Origin: G965197675 sp965197675
GTDB lineage: Bacteria > Chloroflexota > Dehalococcoidia > Plut-88900
Assembly: GCA_965197675.1 (NCBI GenBank)
Contig: OZ240221.1
Location: 868,001 to 932,000, forward strand
DNA: 64,000 nucleotides
Direction of reading: 5' to 3'
A model generated the notes under the pieces. That model saw nothing but the letters and a program-made list of their open reading frames with translations, was not told where the DNA came from and did not search any database. This document shows, in pieces, positions 48,739 to 57,489 of the stretch (the first letter of the stretch is position 1; every line of letters starts with the position of its first letter). The position numbers were made by a program, and so were the translations under genes.

Positions 48739-49188
48739 CTAGCCCGATTCGTCATCCTTCAAGTCCACGACGGCGAAAGTCAACTCTCCTTCGGCGATGG
48801 TGCTGCCGCTCACCTGAGCCCTGGCTGTACCCTTCCCTACAGGACCTCTCATCCTGCTCAGGCTCACCTCCAACCTGAGGATGTCTCCAGGCAGTACGGG
48901 CTTCCGGAAACGGAAGGAGTCGATGCCTGCGAAGTACCCGACCTTTCCCTTGTTCTGCTCTAGGCTGAGAAGGGCGACCGAACCCACTTGAGCCAGGGCT
49001 TCAACGATGAGAACTCCCGGCATGATGGGATGGCCGGGGAAATGCCCCTGAAAGAAGGGCTCGTTGATGGTGACGTTCTTTATTCCTATGGCCCGAGAGC
49101 CGGGTTGCAACTCTTCTATGGTATCTACGAGAAGAAAGGGCCATCTATGGGGGAGGATAGCTTGAATCTCTTGTGAGGTGAGGCCCAT
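48739..49188 (-). CDS. fabZ: 3-hydroxyacyl-ACP dehydratase FabZ
   Basis: A 149-residue hot-dog dehydratase: ILPHRWPFLLVDTIEEL, the catalytic His in GHFPGHPIMPGVLIVEALAQVG with its Glu, and PGDILRLEVSLSRMRGPVGKGTARAQV. It removes water from 3-hydroxyacyl-ACP in type II fatty acid synthesis. It follows the PHP gene by seven bases in a minus-strand operon (rny, ymdB, PHP, fabZ). Confidence 0.95.
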   Translation of the reverse strand: MGLTSQEIQAILPHRWPFLLVDTIEELQPGSRAIGIKNVTINEPFFQGHFPGHPIMPGVLIVEALAQVGSVALLSLEQNKGKVGYFAGIDSFRFRKPVLPGDILRLEVSLSRMRGPVGKGTARAQVSGSTIAEGELTFAVVDLKDDESG

Positions 49189-49195
49189 GGACGAG

Positions 49196-50032
49196 CTATC
49201 TCGTGCTCTTTTTGGCTGGCGAGGTTAGCAGCCTCTCTGCGGATTCAGAGGGAACGGCCACCGACCCCAAATCAGTCCTTGCACCTAGACCCTCGCCGTG
49301 GTAGTCGCTTCCACCGCAGGGAATGAGGTCGTATTTTTCGGCCAGCCGCGCCAATCGCTGAACCGTCTCCTGAGGGTAGTGACCGTAGTAGACCTCAATG
49401 CCCGCCAGACTGCTCTTCTTGAGCTCAACGAGGAGGTTTTCCAGGTCTACCACGTCCCCGGGGTGAGCTATCACCGCCAAGCCGTATAGTGAAGTGATTA
49501 GCTCTATCGCCTCGACGGGCGTCATCTTCTCTCTTTCCACATAGGCGGGGCCATCGTGGTTTATGTACTTGTTGAAGGCCTCCTGCACGCTTGCCACGAA
49601 CCCCCTCTCCATCAGAGCTTGGGCGATATGGGGTCTACCTATGGTTCCATCACCGGCGTACTTCATTACGTTATCCCAGTTGATATCCATCCCCATATCA
49701 TTCAGCTTCTCTACCATCTTGCGGGCTCTGCCCTCTCTGGACTCACGAAACTGTCTCAACGTAGCTTGAAAATCGGGATCGTCGTAGTCCATTAGATAGC
49801 CCAGCATGTGGACCTCTCCAGAGGGAACGTCCGTGCTCAGCTCTATACCAGGGATCAAAGTTAAGGAAGGGTGCTTCTTCGCCTCTTCTCCAGCCCTCAG
49901 GAGTCCATCTGTGGCATCGTGGTCGGTGATTGCTAGATAGCGGACACCCTTCTTCACTGCCTGGTCTACCAGCTCTTCGGGGTCTAGTACGCCGTCGGAG
50001 ACAGTAGTGTGAGTGTGCAGGTCTACTTCCAT
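49196..50032 (-). CDS. PHP-domain phosphoesterase (RNase AM / nucleoside 3',5'-bisphosphate phosphatase type)
   Basis: A 278-residue PHP protein with the metal-binding DLHTHTTVSDG, ITDHDATDG, IPGIELSTD, a C-terminal IAHPGDV and GGSDYHGE. It matches the YciV/TrpH group, which removes 5' or 3' phosphates from short RNAs and nucleotides. Its start overlaps the ymdB end by 10 bases. Position in an operon with RNase Y suggests a role in RNA turnover. Confidence 0.92.
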   Translation of the reverse strand: MEVDLHTHTTVSDGVLDPEELVDQAVKKGVRYLAITDHDATDGLLRAGEEAKKHPSLTLIPGIELSTDVPSGEVHMLGYLMDYDDPDFQATLRQFRESREGRARKMVEKLNDMGMDINWDNVMKYAGDGTIGRPHIAQALMERGFVASVQEAFNKYINHDGPAYVEREKMTPVEAIELITSLYGLAVIAHPGDVVDLENLLVELKKSSLAGIEVYYGHYPQETVQRLARLAEKYDLIPCGGSDYHGEGLGARTDLGSVAVPSESAERLLTSPAKKSTR

Positions 50033-50802
50033 GGCTTACCTACCACTCTGTCCACACGACAAATGGATTCGGCTTTGCCGGTTTCCTCGTTCACGTCCAG
50101 CATTACGGAGCTGAATCGGACCGGCCCCTTGGCCACTGATAGACGTTGGTTCATAAGAGTCAGGAACCTCTGGATCACATCCTCTGGATCGTCTCCGATC
50201 ACCGACTCCAGGGGGCCTACCATGCCGACGTCGGTAATGTAAGCGGTTCCCTTGGGTAGGACTTGCGCGTCTATGGTCCCGACGTGGGTGTGGGTACCCA
50301 AGACACCCGTTACTCGGCCGTCCAGATACCAGCCCATGGCCCCTTTTTCCGACGTCGCTTCACCGTGAAAGTCCACTATTATGACTGGCGCTTTCTTCGA
50401 GATCGAGGGTAGGAGGTCGTCCATTGTCCTGAAGGGGCAGTCCAGGCTCTTCATAAACACTCGTCCCATCAGATTAATGACCAGGACGTTTTTAACTGCT
50501 ATGTAGCCTCTACCAGGAGCGGAAGGCGGGTAGTTAATGGGCCGTAGGATCGGCAGGTGTCCGTCCAGGTGAGGGATTATGTCCTTTTGGTCCCATACAT
50601 GGTTTCCAGTGGTTATTACATCTGCCCCGGCCTCAAGCAACTCTATGGTGGTATCTAAAGTCAGTCCAAATCCGCCTGCGCTGTTCTCTGCGTTTGCTAT
50701 TACCAGATCTATGCGGTGTTCGCTTATTAGACCGGGTAAAAGGGTTTGGACAGCTCTTCTACCAGGCTTTCCAACTATATCTCCTATCATCAATATGCGC
50801 AC
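50023..50802 (-). CDS. ymdB: YmdB-type metallophosphoesterase (TIGR00282 family)
   Basis: A 259-residue calcineurin-like phosphoesterase: MRILMIGDIVGKPGRRAV, ANAENSAGGFGLT, TTGNHVWDQKDI, VDFHGEATSEKGAMGWYLDGRV and GTHTHVGTIDAQVLPKGTAYITDVGMVG. In Bacillus YmdB hydrolyses 2',3'-cAMP and acts with RNase Y; the adjacent rny gene here keeps that pair. Confidence 0.95.
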   Translation of the reverse strand: MRILMIGDIVGKPGRRAVQTLLPGLISEHRIDLVIANAENSAGGFGLTLDTTIELLEAGADVITTGNHVWDQKDIIPHLDGHLPILRPINYPPSAPGRGYIAVKNVLVINLMGRVFMKSLDCPFRTMDDLLPSISKKAPVIIVDFHGEATSEKGAMGWYLDGRVTGVLGTHTHVGTIDAQVLPKGTAYITDVGMVGPLESVIGDDPEDVIQRFLTLMNQRLSVAKGPVRFSSVMLDVNEETGKAESICRVDRVVGKPWK

Positions 50803-50919
50803 GGCGGATCTGTTCTATACCTCCACTGACCAACTCAGGCATTGAACTGAGCAAAAGAACACTTCAAGGAACTTCTCTCATCGGCGATACCTAATCGAGG
50901 GTTACGAAAGAGACTCGAT

Positions 50920-52449
50920 TTATCGGGCGGTCCCTACTGCCCTGGTCTCCCTGAGCACCGTGACCTTTATCTCGCCGGGATATACCAACTCCTCCTCGAT
51001 CTTCTTAACGACTTCGCGGGCCAAATGAGCGGCGGCTGAGTCGTCGATTTCTTGGGGTTTCACCATTATGCGAACCTCGCGACCCGCTTGGATTGCGTAG
51101 GATTTCTCCACCCCTTGGAAGCTGTTGGCTACCTTCTCCAGAGCTTCCAGTCGCTTTATGTAGTTCTCTACTGTATCACGTCTGGAGCCAGGACGGGCGC
51201 CGCTGATGGCATCGGCGGCAGCGACTATGAAGGCTTCGACGTTGATCCTGTCCTCGTCATGGTGCTCTTCGATGGCTTTCACAACCTCGGGACGTATATG
51301 GTATTTACGGCCTATCTCAGCGCCAATTTCGGCATGAGGCCCATGCACTTCGTGAGTAAGAGCCTTTCCGATGTCGTGTAGGAGTCCAGCCTTCTTGGTT
51401 ATGTCAATGTTGGCGCCTATCTCGCCGGCTATGTTGCCTGCCAAAAGGGCGACTTCTATGGAGTGTTTCAATATGTTGTGGCCGTAGCTATATCGAAACT
51501 TGAGTTGGCCCACCAGTTTCACTAGCTCTGGGTGGAACCCAGTGACTCCCAGCTCGTACATAGCCTGCTGACCGGAGGCCTTTATGTCTTCTTCGACCTG
51601 AACCTTGGCCTTTTCCACCATATCCTCGATTCGAGCGGGGTGGATTCTACCATCGCTGACCAGGTTTGTAACGGTCACTCGTGCTATCTCTCGCCGGACT
51701 GGATCGAAGGTTGATAATGTGACGGCCTCGGGAGTGTCGTCGACGATGAGGTCTACCCCGGTGGCCTTCTCCAGTGCGCGAATGTTGCGCCCCTCGCGGC
51801 CTATCAGACGACCTTTCATGTCGTCGCTGGGCAGAGGAACAACGGTGGTTGTAGTCTCGGAGACTACGTCGCTTGCTAATCTTTGGATGGCTAAGGCTAT
51901 AGCCTTTCTGGCCTTAACCTCAGCCTCGCCTTTCAGCCCTTGCTCGATCTCCCAGAAGCGCTTCTGCACCTCTCCTAGGAAGGCCTCCTCGGCCTCATCC
52001 AGGAGATGCTGTTTGGCTTCTTCTACCGTGATCCCAGATATCTGTTCCAGCTTTTGCAGCTGTTGTTGCTTTACCTCTTCTGTCTCTTGTATCTTCTGGC
52101 TCAGGCTTTCTTCTTTTGTAGCAAGATTGCGTTGTCGCTTTTCGACCGACTCCACCTTGTTGTCAAGAGCCTCTTCCTTTTGGGCGAGACGGCGTTCTTG
52201 TCGCCTCAGTTCAGTTCGATGTTCCCGGGTCTCTCCTTCGGCGGACGAGCGGATTCTAATGGCCTCTTCTTTGGCAGTTAGAACTAGCTCCTTCCGTTTA
52301 CTTTCGGCCTCGGTTAGGAACGAATTTGCTCTGGCCTCTGCCTCTCTTCCCTTCTTACTAAGTAAAAGGTGACGAGCGAAAAATCCGGTGAACCCCCCAA
52401 AAAGAATTCCTCCTGCGATACTCAAGATGGACACTAATACGATATCCAT
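50920..52449 (-). CDS. rny: Ribonuclease Y
   Basis: A 509-residue membrane-anchored endoribonuclease: one N-terminal membrane helix (ILSIAGGILFGGFTGFFA), a long charged coiled coil (about 30-190), KH domain (DDMKGRLIGREGRNIRALEKATGVDLIVDDTPEAVTLS) and HD domain (SYGHNILKHSIEVALLAG, GLLHDIGKALTHE). RNase Y starts mRNA decay. First gene of the operon. Length is the family norm. Confidence 0.97.
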   Translation of the reverse strand: MDIVLVSILSIAGGILFGGFTGFFARHLLLSKKGREAEARANSFLTEAESKRKELVLTAKEEAIRIRSSAEGETREHRTELRRQERRLAQKEEALDNKVESVEKRQRNLATKEESLSQKIQETEEVKQQQLQKLEQISGITVEEAKQHLLDEAEEAFLGEVQKRFWEIEQGLKGEAEVKARKAIALAIQRLASDVVSETTTTVVPLPSDDMKGRLIGREGRNIRALEKATGVDLIVDDTPEAVTLSTFDPVRREIARVTVTNLVSDGRIHPARIEDMVEKAKVQVEEDIKASGQQAMYELGVTGFHPELVKLVGQLKFRYSYGHNILKHSIEVALLAGNIAGEIGANIDITKKAGLLHDIGKALTHEVHGPHAEIGAEIGRKYHIRPEVVKAIEEHHDEDRINVEAFIVAAADAISGARPGSRRDTVENYIKRLEALEKVANSFQGVEKSYAIQAGREVRIMVKPQEIDDSAAAHLAREVVKKIEEELVYPGEIKVTVLRETRAVGTAR

Positions 52450-52659
52450 CTCAACCTCGCTTTCTAATCTTACACTTGTATCATTGTTAAGGACTCCAAA
52501 GGGGTTCGGAGTATCAATCCAATCTTATCCTCTGCAACATAATGATGTCAAGGAAAGGTACTCCTCTTCAGTTCCTCCAGCAGCATCACAACTCGCTGAA
52601 AGGGACAAATTGTCACCAATCTACTGGACAAGCCTAAATTTGCCACCTTCAACACTCTT

Positions 52660-52860
52660 TCCCCGTATTCCCGTCTCAAGCACGGGAATCGAGTCTGTCT
52701 CAGAAAGGCAAAACGCCTTGGGCCCACCCGCCCGCCCTCGGCAGGCTTTGTATCTGGGGGTATATTCCCCAGTCAAGCCGAGGACAGGCCCCCCCAACCC
52801 CCTGCCAGAGGGTGGTTCCCTTCGGCAGGCTCAGGATAAACTCTAGGCTCACCATGAGCG
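52660..52860 (+). repeat. Intergenic repeat cluster before the thiamine operon
   Basis: Within the gene-free 52450-52989. It holds an imperfect dRS3-like palindrome GTATTCCCGTCTCAAGCACG (from 52665), then CCCACCCGCCCGCCCTCGGC, a G/C arm pair, GCCAGAGGGTGGTTCCCTTC and GGCTCAGGATAAACTCTAGG. The same blocks appear at 20.6-21.4 kb and 56.5-57.2 kb. Confidence 0.6.
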
Positions 52861-52989
52861 GCGGGCACCCTTGCTGGCTTCTGGGACAGGGCTGGAGTAG
52901 GGGGTGTCAAATTCTCTGAACTACCACAGTTTCCTTGACATCCTAATTAGCTGCATTTAAACTAACTCTTAAGGACAAGAAATAGCTCA

Positions 52990-53090
52990 AAATCTCGGGG
53001 AGCTTGGCGAGCCAGGCTGAGAGGGTAGCCCCACCGATACTACCGACCCCCTGAACCTGATCTGGGTAATGCCAGCGGAGGAATCAGATG
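52990..53090 (+). ncRNA. TPP (thiamine pyrophosphate) riboswitch
   Basis: A THI element: CTCGGGGAGC..., the conserved GCTGAGAGGG (about 53016), CCCTGAACCTGATCTGGGTA and ATGCCAGCGGAGGAATCAG. All core nucleotides of the pyrimidine- and pyrophosphate-sensing arms are present. It lies upstream of thiC with a terminator after it. Confidence 0.95.
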
Positions 53091-53097
53091 TCTTGTC

Positions 53098-53124
53098 AAA
53101 CCACCTCCGAAGAGGTGGTTTTTT
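53098..53124 (+). terminator. Riboswitch-controlled intrinsic terminator
   Basis: AAACCACCTC (53098-53107) and GAGGTGGTTT (53112-53121) around CGAA, followed by a T-run. Ligand-bound riboswitch would favour this stem and stop transcription before thiC. Confidence 0.85.
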
Positions 53125-53153
53125 ATTAGGGCGAAGTAAGTAAGGAGAGATGA

Positions 53154-54503
53154 ATGGCAACTAGTGGAAACGGCGTCGACACTCAAATGTATCATGCCAA
53201 GCGCAGCATCACCAAGGAGATGGTGCGAGTTGCCGAAAGGGAAGGACTGGAGACTGAGCTGATACGTGAGGAGGTGGCTAGAGGAAGACTCATCATACCA
53301 GCCAATATAAATCACACCAGTCTTGATCCAATGGGTATCGGCAAGGTGGCGAGCGTTAAGATCAACGCAAACATCGGTAACTCCGCAGTCACCTCTCACA
53401 TCGATAAAGAGATAGAGAAGCTGGAGCTGGCTGTCAAGTTCGGCTCCGACACTGTGATGGACTTGAGCACCGGCGGCAATATCGATGGCATCCGAGAGGC
53501 CATCATTCAAAAGAGCACTGTTCCCATTGGCACCGTTCCCATATATCAGGCTCTGGAAGAGGTAAAGAAGGTGGAGAAACTGACCGGGGACATCCTGATA
53601 GACATGATCGAGCATCAGGCCCAGCAGGGAGTGGACTACATGACCGTTCACTGCGGCACGCTGTTCGAGCACCTACCTCTGTGTCAACACCGGGTCACCG
53701 GCATTGTCAGCCGAGGTGGAGGACTCTTGGCCCAGTGGATGGTGGCACACAAGAAACAGAACCCCCTCTACGAGCGATTCGACCACATTCTAGAGATTGC
53801 TCGGAGGTACGACGTGACTCTTAGTTTGGGGGACGGACTGCGCCCAGGCTGTCTTGCCGACGCCTGTGACGCCGCCCAGTTCGCCGAGCTAGATACTCTG
53901 GGCGAGTTGACCCTACGAGCTTGGGAAAAAGACGTCCAGGTGATGATAGAGGGACCAGGCCATATCCCCATGGACAAGGTGGCCATGAACGTAGAGCGTC
54001 AGCAGAAGGTCTGTCATGAGGCTCCCTTCTACACCCTTGGGCCTCTAGTAACGGACGTGGCCCCCGGATACGACCACATCACATCGGCCATTGGAGCTGC
54101 CCTGGCAGGCCAGGCGGGTACTTCTCTGCTATGCTACGTGACTCCCAAGGAGCACCTGGGGCTCCCCAACGTCGAGGACGTGAAACAGGGTGTGATAGCC
54201 TACAAGATAGCTGCTCACGCCGCCGATTTGGCTAGAGGCCGCAAGGGGGCCAGAGATTGGGATGACGAGTTGTCTAAGTCCCGCTTCGATTTCGACTGGA
54301 ATAAGCAGTTCGAGCTGGCAATGGACCCAGAGACAGCGAGGTCAATGCACGATGAGACGCTGGTGGACGACTACTTCAAGAGCGCTGAGTTCTGCTCGAT
54401 GTGCGGTCCCAAGTACTGCCCCATGCACAACTTCCGCAACATAGACTGGGCATCTCTAAAAGAAGAGGTCGCGATCAGCAAAGCAATGTCCGGGAAAAGT
54501 TGA
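53154..54503 (+). CDS. thiC: Phosphomethylpyrimidine synthase
   Basis: A 449-residue radical SAM enzyme that rearranges aminoimidazole ribotide to the HMP phosphate moiety of thiamine. Typical segments: AKRSITKEMVRVAEREGLE, TVMDLSTGGNIDGIREAI, DYMTVHCGTLFEHLP, VMIEGPGHIPMDKV and the C-terminal iron-sulphur motif CSMCGPKYCPM (about 414-424, CX2CX4C). It is the short bacterial form. First gene of the operon under TPP control. Confidence 0.97.
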   Translation: MATSGNGVDTQMYHAKRSITKEMVRVAEREGLETELIREEVARGRLIIPANINHTSLDPMGIGKVASVKINANIGNSAVTSHIDKEIEKLELAVKFGSDTVMDLSTGGNIDGIREAIIQKSTVPIGTVPIYQALEEVKKVEKLTGDILIDMIEHQAQQGVDYMTVHCGTLFEHLPLCQHRVTGIVSRGGGLLAQWMVAHKKQNPLYERFDHILEIARRYDVTLSLGDGLRPGCLADACDAAQFAELDTLGELTLRAWEKDVQVMIEGPGHIPMDKVAMNVERQQKVCHEAPFYTLGPLVTDVAPGYDHITSAIGAALAGQAGTSLLCYVTPKEHLGLPNVEDVKQGVIAYKIAAHAADLARGRKGARDWDDELSKSRFDFDWNKQFELAMDPETARSMHDETLVDDYFKSAEFCSMCGPKYCPMHNFRNIDWASLKEEVAISKAMSGKS

Positions 54504-54508
54504 GTTAG

Positions 54509-55306
54509 GTGGGGCAGAAGGCTGCCATAAAAGAGGATCAACCTCTAATCATAGGGGGGAAAAGCTTCAGATCACGGCTAATCCTTGGAACGGGCAAATA
54601 TAGTAACTATGATGATATGAATGCCTCCTTCGAGGCTGCAGGAACTGAGATCATTACCGTTGCCCTGCGCCGCCTTGACCTAGATGACCCATCCAAGAAG
54701 ACGCTGCTGGACTACATAGACTGGAACAGGTACACGATCCTCCCCAATACAGCAGGAGCTCGTACCGCTGATGAAGCTGTCCACACCGCCAGATTAGCAC
54801 GGGCCATGGGCCTCTCCGACTGGGTAAAACTGGAAGTGATTCCAGATCCAAAATACCTTCTCCCCGATCCCGTAGGCACACTGGACGCAGCCAAGACTCT
54901 GGTCAAAGAAGGGTTCGTAGTATTGCCCTACATCAACGCCGACCCAATACTGGCCAAGCATCTGGAAGATATCGGTACAGCTACCATCATGCCCTTGGGT
55001 TCACCCATAGGATCTGGGCAGGGTCTGGTGAACTTGGAAGAGATCAAAATAATCGTGGAGCAGGCTACTACGCCTGTTGTCGTGGATGCAGGTATCGGCG
55101 CCCCTTCCGACGCCGCCCTAGCCATGGAGATAGGCTCTGATGCCTGCCTTGTCAACACCGCAGTTGCAGAATCAGGAAGCCCACCCCTGATGGCCGCAGC
55201 CATCGCCGAGGCCGTCGATGCGGGCAGGAAGTCCTTCCTGGCAGGGCGGATACCCAAAAAGGCCTACGCCTCCGCCAGCAGCCCTTTGGACGGCGTTGTC
55301 AGGTAG
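54509..55306 (+). CDS. thiG: Thiazole synthase
   Basis: A 265-residue TIM-barrel enzyme: FRSRLILGTGKYSNYDDM, LPNTAGARTADEAVHTARLARAMGLSDWVKLEVIPDPKYLLPD with the Schiff-base lysine in VKLEVI, and MPLGSPIGSGQGL. It builds the thiazole from deoxyxylulose phosphate, dehydroglycine or iminoglycine and ThiS thiocarboxylate. The start is GTG 54509, five bases after thiC. Confidence 0.97.
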   Translation: MGQKAAIKEDQPLIIGGKSFRSRLILGTGKYSNYDDMNASFEAAGTEIITVALRRLDLDDPSKKTLLDYIDWNRYTILPNTAGARTADEAVHTARLARAMGLSDWVKLEVIPDPKYLLPDPVGTLDAAKTLVKEGFVVLPYINADPILAKHLEDIGTATIMPLGSPIGSGQGLVNLEEIKIIVEQATTPVVVDAGIGAPSDAALAMEIGSDACLVNTAVAESGSPPLMAAAIAEAVDAGRKSFLAGRIPKKAYASASSPLDGVVR

Positions 55307-55367
55307 AAAACCACGGGAGATTCTCTGTGGGTATCCTTTTCTGGTACACTCTCTCAGGTGAGCCGAC

Positions 55368-55571
55368 ATGATCACACTGACTGTAAACGGCAAGCAGAGA
55401 GAGCTTGATGGGCCGGCGAGTCTGACGAGCTTCTTGGAGGTTAATAACATCGAGCCTCGACTCATCGCCATCGAGCACAACGGCGAGATCATCAAGCGAG
55501 ATAAGTGGGTCGGCATCACTCTCAACGCAGGAGATAAACTGGAGATAGTACACATGGTGGCAGGGGGCTAG
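55368..55571 (+). CDS. thiS: Sulphur carrier protein ThiS
   Basis: A 67-residue ubiquitin-like protein ending in the required Gly-Gly (HMVAGG), with LTVNGKQRELDGPASLTSFLEV and the typical IAIEHNGEIIKRDKW. It carries sulphur as a thiocarboxylate for ThiG. Located after thiG; no thiF, thiE or thiD follows in the window. Confidence 0.95.
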   Translation: MITLTVNGKQRELDGPASLTSFLEVNNIEPRLIAIEHNGEIIKRDKWVGITLNAGDKLEIVHMVAGG

Positions 55572-55573
55572 AG

Positions 55574-56503
55574 GTGTTGTCCAAAGGAAAGACTCGCTTC
55601 GGAATTGCACTTTACCAGATGTTTCCAGATCGCGTAGTCGATTCCTCTCTCATTCCCCAGTACATCAAGCAGGTTGAGTCTCTGGGCTACGACAGCATCT
55701 GGGTGCAAGACCAGACCCTGGGAAACATGCCCAGCATTGAACCCGTCACACTGCTTACTTACGCATCTGCCTTTATCACCAGGGTCAGACTAGGGGCATC
55801 AGTTATAGTCACGCCTCTCCGCAACCCGGTACTCCTTGCAAAAGTCATCGCCAGCCTGGATCATCTCGCCAAAGGCCGTTTGATTCTCGGTATCGGCATT
55901 GGTGGAGGTTCTGAAGAACACGCTGCCTTTGGCATCACTTCCCAGCACCTGGCAAGCAGGTTCGAAGAAGGACTTCAGCTAATGAAGTGGCTCTGGTCCG
56001 AGGATAGCGTGGACTTCCACGGCCGCTTCTGGAGCCTTGAAAAGGCAGCCATAGAGCCAAAACCTATGCAAAAACCCCACCCACCCATCTGGTTTGGCGC
56101 TCGAAAAGAACCTGCTCTACGCCGCGCAGTCAAGATGGGCAACGGCTGGATGGGTGCAGGGTCGTCCACGCTCTCTGGATTCAAAGAGGCACTGGGCAAC
56201 GTGAGAAGCTATCTGGACCAGGCAGGGAAGGATCCCGCCGGCTTCTCGATATCAAAAAGGCTTTACATAGCCGTTGACAAGGATAAAGAAAGTGCTTCCA
56301 GAAAGGTTCAGGAATGGTTCGGCAGGTACTATGGGGATGCATCTCTGGGCCCCAAGGTTACCGTTTTTGGTTCTGCCGAAGAGTGCATAGAAAAGCTGAG
56401 TGAGTTGGTCGAAGAAGCCCCGGACCTGATCATGCTAAACCCCATCTACAATCTGCCAGAGCAGGCCGACACACTAGCCAAAGATATCATCCCGAACCTG
56501 TAA
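55574..56503 (+). CDS. LLM-class flavin-dependent oxidoreductase
   Basis: A 309-residue luciferase-like protein: LGYDSIWVQDQTLG, ASAFITRVRLGASVIVTPLRNPVLLAKVIASLDHLAKGRLILGIGIGGG and FGSAEECIEKLSEL. It starts two bases after the thiS stop (GTG 55574 or TTG 55577), so it is probably the last gene of the thiamine operon. Its link to thiamine is unclear. It is only distantly similar to the LLM gene at 38115. Confidence 0.88.
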   Translation: MLSKGKTRFGIALYQMFPDRVVDSSLIPQYIKQVESLGYDSIWVQDQTLGNMPSIEPVTLLTYASAFITRVRLGASVIVTPLRNPVLLAKVIASLDHLAKGRLILGIGIGGGSEEHAAFGITSQHLASRFEEGLQLMKWLWSEDSVDFHGRFWSLEKAAIEPKPMQKPHPPIWFGARKEPALRRAVKMGNGWMGAGSSTLSGFKEALGNVRSYLDQAGKDPAGFSISKRLYIAVDKDKESASRKVQEWFGRYYGDASLGPKVTVFGSAEECIEKLSELVEEAPDLIMLNPIYNLPEQADTLAKDIIPNL

Positions 56504-56519
56504 TCGCCTTCTTCATCCC

Positions 56520-57044
56520 TGCTCTGAACCCACCCCGCATTCCCTCCCCGCACAGAGAGAGTCCAGAGGAACACCTCCCTCTGGCAGGGGGTATGGGCCT
56601 GTTCTGAGCAAGTCGAAGGATCGAAGGAGGATGTGCCCCCCATATGTAAACCCTACCTGGGTGGGTATAAAACCCATCCCAACCGCATCCCTATCAGGGG
56701 TTCCAAAGGGGCCACGCCCCTTTGACGGGGGGCATGGGGGGTGTCCCCCCACATACAAAAACCTCCATGGGAGGGTCGGGTGGGAAACAAGACATCGGCC
56801 TTTCTGAGCCGGCCTCAAGGTGACCTGGCAGACAACCTCACCCCCCTGGATTCCCACTTTCGTGGGAATGACGTATGGAACCAAGCCCCTATTGTCATCA
56901 TTCTCGTGCTTGACACGGGAATCCAGGGGAGGGGTGGACGGGATCGACCGGGGCAACTGCTCAACCTCAGCCTGACGAGGGCAACCACATGAGCGGAAAA
57001 GGAGATGTAGAATCCAGGGTTGACACCTACCCTGCTGTGTCACG
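56520..57044 (+). repeat. Intergenic repeat cluster, second locus
   Basis: No gene in 56504-57489. It contains dRS3-like palindromes at 56846-56873 (GGATTCCCACTTTCGTGGGA) and, inverted, at 56894-56926, with AGAGGGA/TCCCTCT pairs, a TTGAC-bearing stretch and CCACATACAAAAACCTCCAT blocks. Related to 20669-21431 but rearranged. Confidence 0.6.
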
Positions 57045-57145
57045 CAGCATTATATAAAATAAGAACCTACGTGCTATAATGCAAATCCACATCTCACTTA
57101 CAAGGAGGTATCACACCTATTTCCCGCGGAGGGAGACCAGAGGGA
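57045..57145 (+). pseudogene. Second copy of the GGRRPG-type remnant leader and start
   Basis: AAGAACCTACGTGCTATAAT, then CAAGGAGGTATCACACC and ATT (57119-57121), followed by codons for SRGGRPEGY, a decayed version of PHGGRRPGAG. It is the inverted partner of 21155-20980. The reading frame is lost within ten codons. Confidence 0.4.
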
Positions 57146-57228
57146 TACATTCTTTTGGCTGGGGGGCATATCCTCCATGCCCCCCAAGAGTCACTTACCT
57201 GGGCAGGTGGGTGGGATAATCCCCAACC
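57130..57228 (-). repeat. Intergenic repeat, CCCACCTGCCCAGG family
   Basis: On the minus strand: CCCACCCACCTGCCCAGGTA, CTTGGGGGGCATGGAGG...CCCCCC arms and AGGGATAC/TCTCCCTC. It joins transposon-end-like copy B as at 20575. Confidence 0.5.
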
Positions 57229-57231
57229 CGA

Positions 57232-57384
57232 TGAAAAACTCAATCAAAAATAACGAGGTCTTCATGCCTGGAAAACCCGCAAAACAAAAGTTTTTTTACA
57301 ACTCAATCAAGTTTGAACGGGGACCAGAAAATTCAATCAAATTTCAAAGCTAAACAGAAAAGACAATCAAGTTTCTACATACAA
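57232..57384 (-). mobile_element. Transposon-end-like element, copy B (inverted)
   Basis: Inverted counterpart of 20409-20590. The minus strand reads TTGTATGTAGAAACTTGATT from 57383 and carries CAATCAAGTT/ATT-type repeats at 57304, 57334 and 57364 (exact 30-base spacing) plus one at 57241. The intervening sequence is shared with copy A. Confidence 0.5.
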
Positions 57385-57489
57385 TGGATGGGGAGTTCAG
57401 GAATCTAGGCATATTCCGAACATTAACCTCCCTATGTGGCTGTGATAGAATAAGCCCGCTCTATTTCCATCAAGACAGCAGGTGGCACC

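Noticed and set aside
56741..56992. Open frame in the second repeat cluster
   Set aside because: It reads through palindromic repeats and has no ribosome site or recognisable protein.
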